A stretch of 64,000 nucleotides of DNA from Acidobacteriota bacterium (GCA_013289665.1 JABCZN010000001.1:620001-684000); one strand, 5' to 3'. Numbered from the stretch's first letter, positions 46,313 through 54,892 are shown. The notes: generated from the sequence alone by a model not told the origin. Translations and numbers: made by a program.

Positions 46313-46748
46313 GCACGACGACAACAGATCTGAACGAAAAATCGTACGCCCAACTGCTGGGCCGTACGCTCCCCCACGTCATTCGTGCCGATCAGCAGTG
46401 CGAGCGCCTGACCGACGAAGTGAAACGTTTCGACGAACGGGAGCGCCTTTCGCCTGAAGAAAAGGAACTTGCGGAACTCCTCGCCGTCTTGATTGACGAA
46501 TATGTGAACAGCGCCGCTATCCGATCCGGAAAGCGAGCCCACAGCAGACACTGAAACATTTAATGGAAGCCCGCAAACTGACCCAAAAAGACCTGTGGAA
46601 AGTGTTGGGATCAAAAGGAATTACCTCCGAGGTGTTTCACGGCAAGCGGGCAATTAGCAAAACCCAGGCAAGAAAGCTCGCCGAGTATTTTCATGTGAGT
46701 ATTGAAATGTTCATCCAAGTTCGGTCCGGTCCTACTTTGCAGTCCTGA
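46309..46748 (+). pseudogene. higA: HigA-type antitoxin split by a frameshift
   Basis: The frame starting at ATG 46309 (MSTTTTDLNEKSYAQLLG) gives the HigA N-terminal region and reaches LAVLIDEYVNS, then runs to a stop at 46552. The conserved continuation RYPIRKASPQQTLKHL, then EARKLTQKDLWKVLG and VFHGKRAISKTQARKLAEYF (HTH_3) lies one frame over, from about 46515. One base is missing near 46505-46515. ATG 46563 could still make a 61-residue free HTH domain, which might bind the operator. The junction needs read-level checking. Confidence 0.7.
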
Positions 46749-46915
46749 AGCGCAACTTCCGCGAACAAACCGGGTTTCACAATTAACCAACGGTGCGGTT
46801 GCGCGGCAGTATTACCACTAACCATCCCGGCTTCGCAGCCGCCCCACCTCTCCGTACTGCAACAGTAGTTTTGTTCATTTGCCTCCCTATCCACCTTGCT
46901 CTACCATTTTTCTAT

Positions 46916-47503
46916 ATGGCTACTCCTACACTTTTGCCTTGCGATGGCTGCGGCCAACTCGCTTCCTCCGAGCACATTGCACGCCGCCTGCAGCGCCTCG
47001 AATGGGCCACGCGTTTCCGCCCCATCCACATCCAAGCTTTGCTGCTCGCCGCTTCCGTTCCCGATGCCGACTCCGAGTTTCTCTACTCGCCCGCAACTCC
47101 GTTCACCGGCCTCGCCGGCGATCTCCTCTCCGCTCTCTCCATCTCTACGGCAGGGAAGTCCAGCGGAGAAGTCCTTGCCGACTTCCAAAAACGTGGCATC
47201 TTGCTCGCCTATCTTCTCGAGTGTCCCATAGCGCCGGGCACCAGGCCCGCTGAAGCTATCGATCTGCTCGATCATCACCTCCCTCAAGCTGTCGCCAGGA
47301 TCCGCCGCTCGCTGAAGCCCAAACGCGTCCTCGTTCTTTCTCAGGATCTGCAACCATTTCTCCCGCAACTCTCTGAATCCGCCCTCGGGTGTCCCGTTGT
47401 TTATACCCCGATTGCTGCCTCGGCCAGCGCTGTGCCCCCCACGCCCGATGCGATCTCTGCCTTTCGCGCCGCCCTCCCGGCCCTCGCTCTGCAGGGTTCC
47501 TAG
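46916..47503 (+). CDS. Hypothetical protein
   Basis: This 195-residue protein starts at MATPTLLPCDGCGQLA. The first CXXC-like pair (CDGC) may be incidental. The rest is a mixed alpha/beta sequence with Leu-rich stretches (ALLLAASVPD, ILLAYLLECP) and a Pro/Ala-rich end. FRPIHIQALLLAASVP and KPKRVLVLSQDLQPFL suggest a Rossmann-like or uracil-glycosylase-like fold, but I cannot name a family. The longer frame from 46793 looks spurious. Confidence 0.6.
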   Translation: MATPTLLPCDGCGQLASSEHIARRLQRLEWATRFRPIHIQALLLAASVPDADSEFLYSPATPFTGLAGDLLSALSISTAGKSSGEVLADFQKRGILLAYLLECPIAPGTRPAEAIDLLDHHLPQAVARIRRSLKPKRVLVLSQDLQPFLPQLSESALGCPVVYTPIAASASAVPPTPDAISAFRAALPALALQGS

Positions 47504-47580
47504 GATCCCCTGTAATCCGGGTCACCGCGCTTCATGACCACCTGATCCAACTAACTGTGCCCCGTTGAAACTTTGCGGTG

Positions 47581-47589
47581 TGCTAAGAT
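47581..47589 (+). promoter_or_regulatory. Possible extended -10 promoter of the ccm operon
   Basis: TGCTAAGAT is an extended -10 box (TGnTAAGAT). TTGAAA at 47565-47570 is too close for a normal -35, so an extended -10 promoter is the likely form. Transcription would start about 25 nt before ccmE. Confidence 0.35.
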
Positions 47590-47621
47590 GTCCTTTGGAA
47601 CTGCTCCTTTAGGGGTGCTTT

Positions 47622-48059
47622 GTGCAGAATCGGGCAAAATTTGGTGTGGGGATCGGAGTGATTGTGGTGGCCTTGTCGTTCCTCGCCTGGCTCGGCTATG
47701 GCGAGAGCAAGACCTACTATCACACCATCGCGGAGTACCAGGCGTTGAATGCCTCGGATCGCGCTCATCGCATGCGCCTCGCGGGAATCGTTGTAGAAGG
47801 CAGCATTAAACCCGGTTCGGGCCGCGTGGACTTTACGCTGGAAGAGCAGGGGAAGACCCTACCTATCACGTATGTTGGCAGCGATCCCTTGCCGGACACG
47901 TTTAAAGACAAGTCTCAGGCTCTGGTAGAGGGACGTCCGGGCCCCGACGGCCGCTTTGTCGCCGAACATGTTCAGGCCAAGTGTGCATCCAAGTATGAAG
48001 CCGCTCCGGGTGGCGACAAGCCAGCCCCGGCCGGCGCCACCCAGCGAAGCAGCATGTAA
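47622..48059 (+). CDS. ccmE: Cytochrome c maturation heme chaperone CcmE, CXXXY type
   Basis: CcmE binds heme covalently in the periplasm and hands it to CcmF. The 145-residue protein starts at GTG 47622 with AGGGG upstream. An N-terminal anchor (GIGVIVVALSFLAWLGY) leads to the OB-fold with HRMRLAGIVVEGSI and FTLEEQGKTLPITYVG. The heme site, HXXXY in most Proteobacteria, is CASKY here: Cys121 replaces His and Tyr125 is kept. This is the CXXXY CcmE variant known from some anaerobes and archaea. ccmF follows after 39 bases. Confidence 0.9.
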   Translation: MQNRAKFGVGIGVIVVALSFLAWLGYGESKTYYHTIAEYQALNASDRAHRMRLAGIVVEGSIKPGSGRVDFTLEEQGKTLPITYVGSDPLPDTFKDKSQALVEGRPGPDGRFVAEHVQAKCASKYEAAPGGDKPAPAGATQRSSM

Positions 48060-48098
48060 CGCGCCAGTCGAAATTCCTCGAGGAGAGGCGAAAGCTCA

Positions 48099-50159
48099 AT
48101 GGATGTATTCGGTTCGTTTACGCTCCTGCTGGCCTTTGTCTGTGCGATATACGCGTTAGTTGGCGGCATCGCCGCGATCGTCACGCGCCATCCTTTGCTC
48201 GTGAAAAGCACGCGGCAGGCCGGCATGGCCACCTGCGTTCTGATCTTCATCGCCACGTTTAGCCTCGAGTATCTCCTCTTCACCGACAATTTTTCCCAGG
48301 CCTACGTTGTCTCCCACAGCAATCGTGATCTCTCCGCTTTCTACAAAGTCGCCGCGCTCTGGTCCGGTCAGGAAGGCTCGCTGCTCTTCTGGAGCTTTCT
48401 GCTCTCGGTCTACGTTATCTCGGTTTTGATTGCTTACCGGAATAAAAACGGGGAGCTGATGCCGTACGTCGGCGTGGTCCTCGCCGGTGTGCAGACCTTT
48501 TTCCTCATTCTGAATAACTTTGTCGAAAGTCCCTTCAAAACACTGGCCACGGTGAACGCCAGCGGCGCGCTCGAACCGTTCACCCGCATGGACGGCAACG
48601 GCCTCAATCCGCTCTTGCAATATCCGGAAATGGTCATCCACCCGCCGAATCTTTACTCGGGCTATACCGGTTTCACAATTCCGTTCGCTTTCGCGCTCGC
48701 CGCGTTGCTCGCCCGCTACCCCGGCGAAAAATGGATTCACCTCACCCGCAAATGGACCATGATCGCCTGGTGCTTTCAGTCCGTCGGAATTCTGCTTGGC
48801 GCGCATTGGGCCTATGCCGTTCTCGGCTGGGGCGGCTATTGGGGCTGGGATCCAGTTGAAAATGCTTCGTTGCTCCCCTGGCTCACCGGCACCGCGTTTC
48901 TGCACTCCGTGATGATGCAGGAAAAGCGCGGCATGATGAAAGTCTGGAACGTCTGGCTGGTCTTCTGCACCTTTATGCTCTGCATTCTGGGCACGTTCCT
49001 AACCCGCAGCGGCATTGTCAGTTCAGTCCACGCCTTCGCAAACTCGCACATCGGTCCCTGGTTCGTCGCCTTCCTCGGAGTGACCTTCCTCGTTTGTTTC
49101 GTCGCGTACGTCAAGAATCGTGATTACCTGAAGAGTGAAAACCAGCTGGACTCGATGATCTCCCGCGAATCCAGCTTCCTCTTCAACAACCTGCTCTTTC
49201 TCGTCGCCTGCATCGCCGTTCTCTCCGGCACGCTCTTCCCCGTCTTCACCGACTGGCTTACTCCATCGCGCATCAGCGTCGGGCCGCCGTTCTTCAACAA
49301 GATTATGATTCCCATTGGCCTCGCCATTCTTTTCCTCACCGGCGTTGGCCCGCTGCTCGCCTGGCGCAAAACCTCGACGGATAGCCTGAAGCGCAATTTC
49401 GGCTGGCCCATCATCGTCGGCCTGCTTTGTGGCGTGGCCGCATACTTCCTGGCTTATCGCGACACTTTCTCCATCATATGCCTGGTTCTCTGTGGCTTTG
49501 TTTTCTGGACCATCGTCATGGAGTTCTACCGCGGCGCGAAAGTGATCTCCGCGCGCACCGGCATGAACGTGTTGCTGGGTGCGCACGAACTGGCCATGCG
49601 CAACACGCGGCGATATGGCGGCTACGTGGTTCACTTTGGCATGGTGCTCATCTTCATCGGCCTCGCCGGCTCGGCGTTTAACTCCGACGTCCAGCGCCCG
49701 ATGAATCTCGGTGAGTCCATGAAGCTGGGGCCGTACACGCTGGTCCTGCAGAGCGCGGACACCAAGGCCGAAAAGAATTACACGGCGCAGCGCATGATTG
49801 TCGAGGTTCTCAAAGGCAACAAGCAGCTGATGATGCTGTATCCCGAAAAGCGCCAGTTCCAGGGCAACGAACAGGGATCCGGCACCATGGTTGCCATCTA
49901 TTCCACGCTCCGCGAGGATGTCTACGTCGTCTTCGCCGGAATGGACCAGGACACCAATCTCCCCGTCATCCACGCCTTCCTGAATCCACTTGTTAAATGG
50001 ATCTGGCTCGGCGGCGTCTGGGTGGTAATGGGCACGCTGCTGGCTCTGCTGCCCAATCGCCGCGCTCAGCTGGCCACGGCCCTGGCGCCCCAACCGGCTG
50101 CCTCACCCATCGTCCAAGTTCTCAATCCTTCAGTGACTCTGCGAGAGGGCCATGATTAA
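48099..50159 (+). CDS. ccmF: Cytochrome c heme lyase CcmF
   Basis: CcmF with CcmH attaches heme to apocytochrome c. The 686-residue polytopic protein starts at ATG 48099 after GAGGAGAGG. The WWD heme-handling motif is WGGYWGWDPVENASLLPW (about residues 245-262). VSHSNRDLSAFYKVAALWSGQEGSLLFW, FLTRSGIVSSVHAFA and YGGYVVHFGMVLIFIG are typical. A periplasmic C-terminal part (about 530-640) precedes a final membrane helix. It overlaps the ccmH start. Confidence 0.96.
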   Translation: MDVFGSFTLLLAFVCAIYALVGGIAAIVTRHPLLVKSTRQAGMATCVLIFIATFSLEYLLFTDNFSQAYVVSHSNRDLSAFYKVAALWSGQEGSLLFWSFLLSVYVISVLIAYRNKNGELMPYVGVVLAGVQTFFLILNNFVESPFKTLATVNASGALEPFTRMDGNGLNPLLQYPEMVIHPPNLYSGYTGFTIPFAFALAALLARYPGEKWIHLTRKWTMIAWCFQSVGILLGAHWAYAVLGWGGYWGWDPVENASLLPWLTGTAFLHSVMMQEKRGMMKVWNVWLVFCTFMLCILGTFLTRSGIVSSVHAFANSHIGPWFVAFLGVTFLVCFVAYVKNRDYLKSENQLDSMISRESSFLFNNLLFLVACIAVLSGTLFPVFTDWLTPSRISVGPPFFNKIMIPIGLAILFLTGVGPLLAWRKTSTDSLKRNFGWPIIVGLLCGVAAYFLAYRDTFSIICLVLCGFVFWTIVMEFYRGAKVISARTGMNVLLGAHELAMRNTRRYGGYVVHFGMVLIFIGLAGSAFNSDVQRPMNLGESMKLGPYTLVLQSADTKAEKNYTAQRMIVEVLKGNKQLMMLYPEKRQFQGNEQGSGTMVAIYSTLREDVYVVFAGMDQDTNLPVIHAFLNPLVKWIWLGGVWVVMGTLLALLPNRRAQLATALAPQPAASPIVQVLNPSVTLREGHD

Positions 50160-50760
50160 TCGCTCCGTCGCCAACGGAGTCATCCTGAGGCTATCCGACA
50201 AGGTCCGGCTTGGGGACTCCGGCGGAACCGGCGATAGCCGGAAGACCTCAACGCAAAATATATCAACCAGCTTTTGTTCGAGCCGCCGTCGCTTAATCGG
50301 CCCCGTCCTCACACTCGTCCTTTTCGCCGTTCTGCCGCTTTTCGCCCAGCAGCAAACCGACCGCGTGAAGCAAATCGGCGGCAAATTCATGTGCATGTGC
50401 GGCTGCGGCCAGATCCTAACCCAGTGCAACCATGTCGGCTGCACCGTTTCCGCTTCCATGCTCAAGGAACTTGGCGCCATGGTGAACCGCGGCGACTCCG
50501 AAGACAAAATCACGCAGACTTTCGTCCAGGAGTTCGGCACCACCGTGTATGCGGAGCCCCCCAAAACCGGCTTCAGCCTGATCGCGTGGCTGATGCCCGT
50601 CTTCTATTTCCTCGTTGGCGCCGCGATCGTCGTCTTTTTCATCACCAAGTGGCGCAAACAAATGCCTGCCCCGGCCGCCGTCGCTCCCGCAGGAGTGCAC
50701 ATTTCCCCCGAGGCCTACGAGCGCGCTCGCTCCCAGGCTGACCGGGAGACTGAGGACTAG
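50152..50760 (+). CDS. ccmH: CcmH/CcmL-family thiol oxidoreductase with repeat-derived N-terminus
   Basis: CcmH reduces or presents the apocytochrome CXXCH cysteines. The 202-residue protein has a long unusual N-terminus (about residues 8-38) made from a dispersed GTCATCCTGAG repeat. A signal/anchor helix (LIGPVLTLVLFAVLPLFAQ) follows, then the redox motif CMCGCGQILTQC (Cys81, Cys83, Cys85) where Proteobacteria have LRCXXCQ. A further membrane helix (LIAWLMPVFYFLVGAAIVVFFI) comes at about residues 144-165. ATG 50152 overlaps the ccmF stop; no later in-frame start precedes the signal helix. Confidence 0.85.
   Translation: MINRSVANGVILRLSDKVRLGDSGGTGDSRKTSTQNISTSFCSSRRRLIGPVLTLVLFAVLPLFAQQQTDRVKQIGGKFMCMCGCGQILTQCNHVGCTVSASMLKELGAMVNRGDSEDKITQTFVQEFGTTVYAEPPKTGFSLIAWLMPVFYFLVGAAIVVFFITKWRKQMPAPAAVAPAGVHISPEAYERARSQADRETED
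50179..50251 (+). repeat. Dispersed GTCATCCTGAG repeat, copy 2, inside ccmH
   Basis: It opens GTCATCCTGAGGCTATC as at 31064 and closes CCGGAAGACCTCA. It carries an insert whose ends GGCTATC and GATAGCC are inverted. It is read in frame as part of CcmH. Confidence 0.7.
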
Positions 50761-50764
50761 CTCC

Positions 50765-51157
50765 ATGCCCTCTTTCATGCTCGCCATCTTTTTCGCTGCT
50801 CCCGCCGAATGGGCCGTCATCGGCGCTTGCCTCGGCCTCGCAGCTGCGGTTTTTCTATTCATCTTTTACATTCAACCGGATGCTTCCGATCTTGCGCCGC
50901 ACCGCACCAAGCTCGATCAACTCCTCGAGCGGCGCGATACCATCTATGACAACCTGCGCGACCTCAAATTCGAATACCGCGCCGGGAAGTATTCCGAAGG
51001 CGATTACGAAACCATGAAAGTTACCCTGGAAAACGAAGCCGCCCTCGTTCTCGCGGAAATCGAGCAGGTCACCGAATCGCAGATTCGCCGTCCACGTCCC
51101 GTCGCTCGCCCGGCTGCCGCGGACCCTGCCCCCGCCGGCAGGCGGAGCGCTCGATGA
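50765..51157 (+). CDS. CcmI-like membrane-anchored protein
   Basis: This 130-residue protein starts at MPSFMLAIFFAAPAEW. One membrane segment (VIGACLGLAAAVFLFIFYI) is followed by a charged helix: HRTKLDQLLERRDTIYDNLRDLKFEYRAGKYSEGDYE. This matches the N-terminal part of CcmI/CycH-type apocytochrome chaperones (membrane helix plus LexxR...L..D...GkiseeDYe), without the TPR domain. An Ala/Pro/Arg-rich tail ends the protein. It starts five bases after ccmH. Confidence 0.7.
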   Translation: MPSFMLAIFFAAPAEWAVIGACLGLAAAVFLFIFYIQPDASDLAPHRTKLDQLLERRDTIYDNLRDLKFEYRAGKYSEGDYETMKVTLENEAALVLAEIEQVTESQIRRPRPVARPAAADPAPAGRRSAR

Positions 51158-52413
51158 AGGCTTTCAGCCCGCGACTTCTTACCGCCGCTCTCACCGTACT
51201 TTTCACCGCCTCCATCTCGCTCGCTGGAACCGTTCACGGCTCGGTGATCAATCGCACCACTGGCAAGCCGGTTCCCGATACCGGCCTCGATCTTCTCAGC
51301 CCTGCCGCGGGTATGGTGCTTCTCGCCTCCGTCAAAAGCGACGCGCAGGGCCAGTTCACCGCAACCAACGATTCCATTGGCATGGGACCCGTCCTCATCC
51401 GCGCTACCTACCAGGGCGTCAGCTTCAATGCGTTTTTGCCGCCGGGCCGTCCAGAGGTGGATGTCGAGGTCTTCGACGTCACCAAGGATCCCAAGACCAT
51501 CCTGCCCGCTTCTCACGTCATCATTTTTCAGCCGCGCGACGGCAAGCTGATCGGCGCCGAAGAGTACAACGTCAAAAATAGTTCCCAGCCGCCGCTCGCT
51601 TTCTTCCGCGCCGAAGGCAACTTCGAATTCGCGATACCCGATAAAGCCGCGCTCCAGAATGTCACCGCCACCAGTTCGCTCGGCATGGATGTCCGGCAAG
51701 CCTCCATTGACAGGGGCAAGGGGCTATACGCAATCGCCTATGCCTTCCGTCCCGGCGAAACGAACATTCGCCTCTCCTACGAGCTTCCATACCCCGGCAA
51801 TTCCGCGAACCTAAAGCTCCCCGCCGTTTACGCGGGCGTGCGCATGCTTCTCGTCGCGCCCCCTGGCGTCACCCTCACCGGCGACGGCATCAGCGCGGCC
51901 GGCCAGGAGCAGGGCATGAATGTTTTTCTCCACGAAGCCCTGGCTGCCAAAGGCGTTCTGAATGTATCCGTCTCGGGCGTCGGTTCGCCGCAAGCCGCTG
52001 AGGCCGCGGACGCACAGGGGCAGCAAGCTCAGGAAGGGAATTCGCGCGTCCAGGGGCAGCAGGTGGATCTCGCTCCGCCACGCATTGACGATCTCAAATG
52101 GCCGCTGCTGTTCGGCCTTGCCGCGCTTTTCGCGCTCGGTGCCGTTCTGCTTTCACGCAAGCAGGTGGTGATGGCCCCCGCTGCAGACAGTGAAGATGCG
52201 CCTCGCGCGCGATCGAAAAAAGGGGCCAAAGCCGCCCGGCAACAAGACAGCGCCGAGGCGGTCAAGGAATCCGTCAACGCCAATCTTGATTCGCTCAAAG
52301 AAGAAGTGTTTCGTCTCGAGCTGCGCAAGCAGGCCGGCACCATCTCCGAGGAGGACTACGCCCGCGAAAAGTCCCGCGTAGACAATCTTCTACGCGACCT
52401 GGTCCGCGGCTGA
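51154..52413 (+). CDS. Uncharacterised secreted protein in the ccm operon
   Basis: This 419-residue protein overlaps the CcmI-like gene by four bases. A signal peptide (LLTAALTVLFTASISLAG) is followed by a Cna-B/transthyretin-like domain (GTVHGSVINRTTGKPVPDTGL), a beta-rich middle and a C-terminal membrane helix (PLLFGLAALFALGAVLL). The cytosolic tail, about residues 350-419, has LRKQAGTISEEDYAREKSRVDNLLRDL, which resembles the RAGKYSEGDYE helix of the previous protein. No family is known to me. The context suggests a Ccm accessory role. Confidence 0.7.
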   Translation: MKAFSPRLLTAALTVLFTASISLAGTVHGSVINRTTGKPVPDTGLDLLSPAAGMVLLASVKSDAQGQFTATNDSIGMGPVLIRATYQGVSFNAFLPPGRPEVDVEVFDVTKDPKTILPASHVIIFQPRDGKLIGAEEYNVKNSSQPPLAFFRAEGNFEFAIPDKAALQNVTATSSLGMDVRQASIDRGKGLYAIAYAFRPGETNIRLSYELPYPGNSANLKLPAVYAGVRMLLVAPPGVTLTGDGISAAGQEQGMNVFLHEALAAKGVLNVSVSGVGSPQAAEAADAQGQQAQEGNSRVQGQQVDLAPPRIDDLKWPLLFGLAALFALGAVLLSRKQVVMAPAADSEDAPRARSKKGAKAARQQDSAEAVKESVNANLDSLKEEVFRLELRKQAGTISEEDYAREKSRVDNLLRDLVRG

Positions 52414-52426
52414 CTCCCTCTGGCAT

Positions 52427-52438
52427 AGGCTTCAGCCT
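52427..52438. repeat. Short palindromic repeat before ccmA
   Basis: AGGCT-tc-AGCCT is followed by GTGCTGTTGGGTTTTCTTT. A close relative (ACAGACT-tc-AGTCTGT, then GCTCTTTGGTTTCTTTT) lies at 58188-58203, so both belong to one dispersed family with a T-rich end. Confidence 0.5.
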
Positions 52439-52671
52439 GTGCTGTTGGGTTTTCTTTAGGAGGCCGAGGCTTCAGTCCGGGCGCCAAGCTCGGAACACAG
52501 GGTGCTTTAACCCCTGAAGAAGGTATTTCGCGGCCCAATGCCCCGATGCCCCTTATCGAATCAAGGTGCCGGTTTTGCACCCGGGCTCTTCGGGACACGG
52601 ATCACGACCCAAGAGTTTTTTTAAACACTCGCGCGTTCCTCCTGCGCTCCCGCGGAGCCGCGCAAACCAAA

Positions 52672-53379
52672 TTGACCGTGGACCAAAACAAACTATCGCC
52701 GACCGGCCTCCGCTTCGAGAGCATCGAAAAACGCTACGGCGGGCTCTACGCTCTCCGCCGCGTCAGCTTCGAAATCTCGCCGGGCGAATGCGCCGTCCTC
52801 GCCGGCCGCAACGGCTCCGGCAAGACCACGCTTCTCCGAATTGCCGGGCAGCTCGTCCGCCCCACCACCGGAAAACTCTCCTTTCCCAGAGGCACGCCCG
52901 ATGCCACCGGCAGTGCTCGCCCCGGATACGTCGGCCACAGCACCATGGTCTACGACGAACTCACTGCCGAGGAAAATCTCCTGCTTTTCGCGCGGCTGCA
53001 AAATGTCGAATCGCCCGTCGCTCGCGCCGATGACCTGCTTCGCGAAGTCGGCCTCTATGAGCGCCGCGCCTCGCTCGTCCGCACCTTTTCCCGCGGCATG
53101 CGCCAGCGCATCGCCATCGCGCGCGCCCTCATTCACCGCCCCTCGGTTCTTCTGCTCGATGAACCCGCCACGGGCCTCGACCCTATCGGCATCACCTGGC
53201 TCGCGAACTCTCTCCGCGATCTAAACAAAGCCGGCTGCACCATCGTCATAAGTCTTCACGGTGAATCCGAAATCTCCGCGCTCGCCACGCGTGCCGTCCG
53301 TCTCGATGCCGGCAATGTCATCGCCGACACCAAAACCGGCGCTTCTCTGCGCGACATACTTGTCTATGGGGCCGCCTGA
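52672..53379 (+). CDS. ccmA: Heme exporter ATPase CcmA
   Basis: CcmA is the ABC ATPase that releases holo-CcmE from CcmC/D. The core protein is about 235 residues. Walker A is AGRNGSGKTTLLRI, the signature is FSRGMRQRIAIARAL, and Walker B is VLLLDEPATGLDP. The start is not clear: TTG 52672 or GTG 52678 fits the family N-terminus; an ATG at 52546 adds about 42 residues of Arg-rich low-value sequence. ccmB follows after nine bases. Confidence 0.9.
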   Translation: MTVDQNKLSPTGLRFESIEKRYGGLYALRRVSFEISPGECAVLAGRNGSGKTTLLRIAGQLVRPTTGKLSFPRGTPDATGSARPGYVGHSTMVYDELTAEENLLLFARLQNVESPVARADDLLREVGLYERRASLVRTFSRGMRQRIAIARALIHRPSVLLLDEPATGLDPIGITWLANSLRDLNKAGCTIVISLHGESEISALATRAVRLDAGNVIADTKTGASLRDILVYGAA

Positions 53380-53388
53380 GCCGCCGCC

Positions 53389-54063
53389 ATGAGCCTCTTC
53401 TCCAACACCGCGGTTCTCCTCAGCAAGGAACTTCGCACCGAATTCCGCTCCCGCGAACTCCTCACCACCACAGTCGTCTTCATTCTCGTCGTCCTGATCC
53501 TTTTCAGCTTTGCCATCAGCCCCACCACCGAGGAGTCGCGCGAATTCGGCCCCGGCCTTCTCTGGCTCGCCATCCTCTTCGCCGCCTCGCTGATGCTGCA
53601 GCCCTGTTTTCTTCGCGAACAGAACAACGACACGCTCAGCTCTCTGCGGCTCGCTGTCAGCGACCCATTCTCCATATTTCTGGCGAAACTAATCGCCAAC
53701 ACACTGTTCCTGCTCCTCACCGAACTGATCATGCTTCCGTTTTTCGCCATCTTCTACAATGTGCCGGTCCTCCCCGAATTTCACTGGCTGCTCCTGGTGC
53801 TTTCGCTCGGAAGCCTCGGCATCTCCATCGCCGGCACTGCGCTCTCCGCCATTTCCGCGCAAGCCCGCATGCGCGAACTTCTTTTGCCGTTGTTGTTGCT
53901 GCCGCTGCTTACGCCTGTGCTTGTCGTCAGCGCCACCGTAACAGTCAGCTTGTTCGAACGCGTACCCATTGTGAAAGGGAAAGGAATCGCGTTCCTCGGC
54001 GTTTTCGACGTCGTCTTTTTGACGGCACTATGGCTTTTCGGCGAATATCTTCTGGAGGAATAA
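53389..54063 (+). CDS. ccmB: Heme exporter permease CcmB
   Basis: This 224-residue polytopic protein has six hydrophobic segments and starts at MSLFSNTAVLLSKELRTEFRSRELL, the usual CcmB N-terminus. LLTTTVVFILVVLILFSFAI, GLLWLAILFAASLMLQ, and LLPLLLLPLLTPVLVVSATVT are typical. It forms the CcmAB complex with the preceding ATPase. ccmC begins five bases later. Confidence 0.92.
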   Translation: MSLFSNTAVLLSKELRTEFRSRELLTTTVVFILVVLILFSFAISPTTEESREFGPGLLWLAILFAASLMLQPCFLREQNNDTLSSLRLAVSDPFSIFLAKLIANTLFLLLTELIMLPFFAIFYNVPVLPEFHWLLLVLSLGSLGISIAGTALSAISAQARMRELLLPLLLLPLLTPVLVVSATVTVSLFERVPIVKGKGIAFLGVFDVVFLTALWLFGEYLLEE

Positions 54064-54068
54064 TCGGT

Positions 54069-54752
54069 ATGACCAAGCGCATCATCTTCGGCGGCGTCGC
54101 CATCCTGTTGGTGATCGCGGCCGCGTATGCGGCGTTCTTTATCGCGCCGGAGGAGCGCACCATGGGCCTCATCCAGCGCATCTTTTATTTCCATGCCGCG
54201 ACCGCTTGGGCTGGGGAGATGACATTCTTCGTCTGCTTTGTTGCCAACCTGCTCTACGTTTGGAAGCGTCAGCCAAAATATGATTGGCTCAGCGTTAGTT
54301 CGGCCGAGGTTGGGCTGGCTTGCATAACAGTTGTTCTGATAACCGGGCCTATCTGGGCGCATCCCGTCTGGGGCATCTGGTGGACCTGGGACGCTCGCCT
54401 CACCTCCACCTTCGTTCTGTGGCTGCTCTATGTGTCCTATCTATTGTTGCGCACGCTTGTCGAAGAGCCAGATCGCCGTGCGATGCTCAGCGCACTATTC
54501 GGGATATTCGCCTTCCTGGATGTCCCGCTCGTTTTTTTTTCGATCCGTTGGTGGCGCACCCAGCATCCTCAACCTGTCATCATGGGCGGCTCCGGCTCCG
54601 GCTCCGGCCTGGACCCGACGATGAGCAAGGTCTTCTTCTTTAGCGTTTTGGCAATGCACATGCTCGCGGCGTTCCTGATCGTGGAGCGGTACATCCTCGA
54701 AAAAATGAAATCAGAACTGGATTTTCTTGCACGGGAAGTGGAGACCCAATGA
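54069..54752 (+). CDS. ccmC: Heme handling protein CcmC
   Basis: CcmC loads heme onto CcmE. The 227-residue protein starts at MTKRIIFGGVAILL, with GGAGGAAT upstream. The WWD motif is WGIWWTWDARLTS (about residues 101-113). Axial His candidates are in YFHAATAW and in the periplasmic loop near RWWRTQHPQP. It overlaps ccmD by four bases (ATGA). Confidence 0.94.
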   Translation: MTKRIIFGGVAILLVIAAAYAAFFIAPEERTMGLIQRIFYFHAATAWAGEMTFFVCFVANLLYVWKRQPKYDWLSVSSAEVGLACITVVLITGPIWAHPVWGIWWTWDARLTSTFVLWLLYVSYLLLRTLVEEPDRRAMLSALFGIFAFLDVPLVFFSIRWWRTQHPQPVIMGGSGSGSGLDPTMSKVFFFSVLAMHMLAAFLIVERYILEKMKSELDFLAREVETQ

Positions 54753-54892
54753 AAAATCTAGATAGTGTGTTCGCCGCGTATGTCGTTGGTTGGGGCGTAT
54801 TCTTCGTGTTCTATCTCACGATCGCCAAGCGCATCTCCAACCTACGAGCCGAGTTGGACCGCCTGAAAAACACCTTACCGCGCGCCAAATAA
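54749..54892 (+). CDS. ccmD: Small heme-exporter subunit CcmD
   Basis: This 47-residue protein (MKNLDSVFAAYVVGWGVFF to LPRAK) has one membrane helix (FAAYVVGWGVFFVFYLTI) and a positively charged tail. Its size, shape and place right after ccmC are those of CcmD, which holds CcmC-CcmE together. Its start overlaps the ccmC stop. It is easily missed because of its length. Confidence 0.85.
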   Translation: MKNLDSVFAAYVVGWGVFFVFYLTIAKRISNLRAELDRLKNTLPRAK

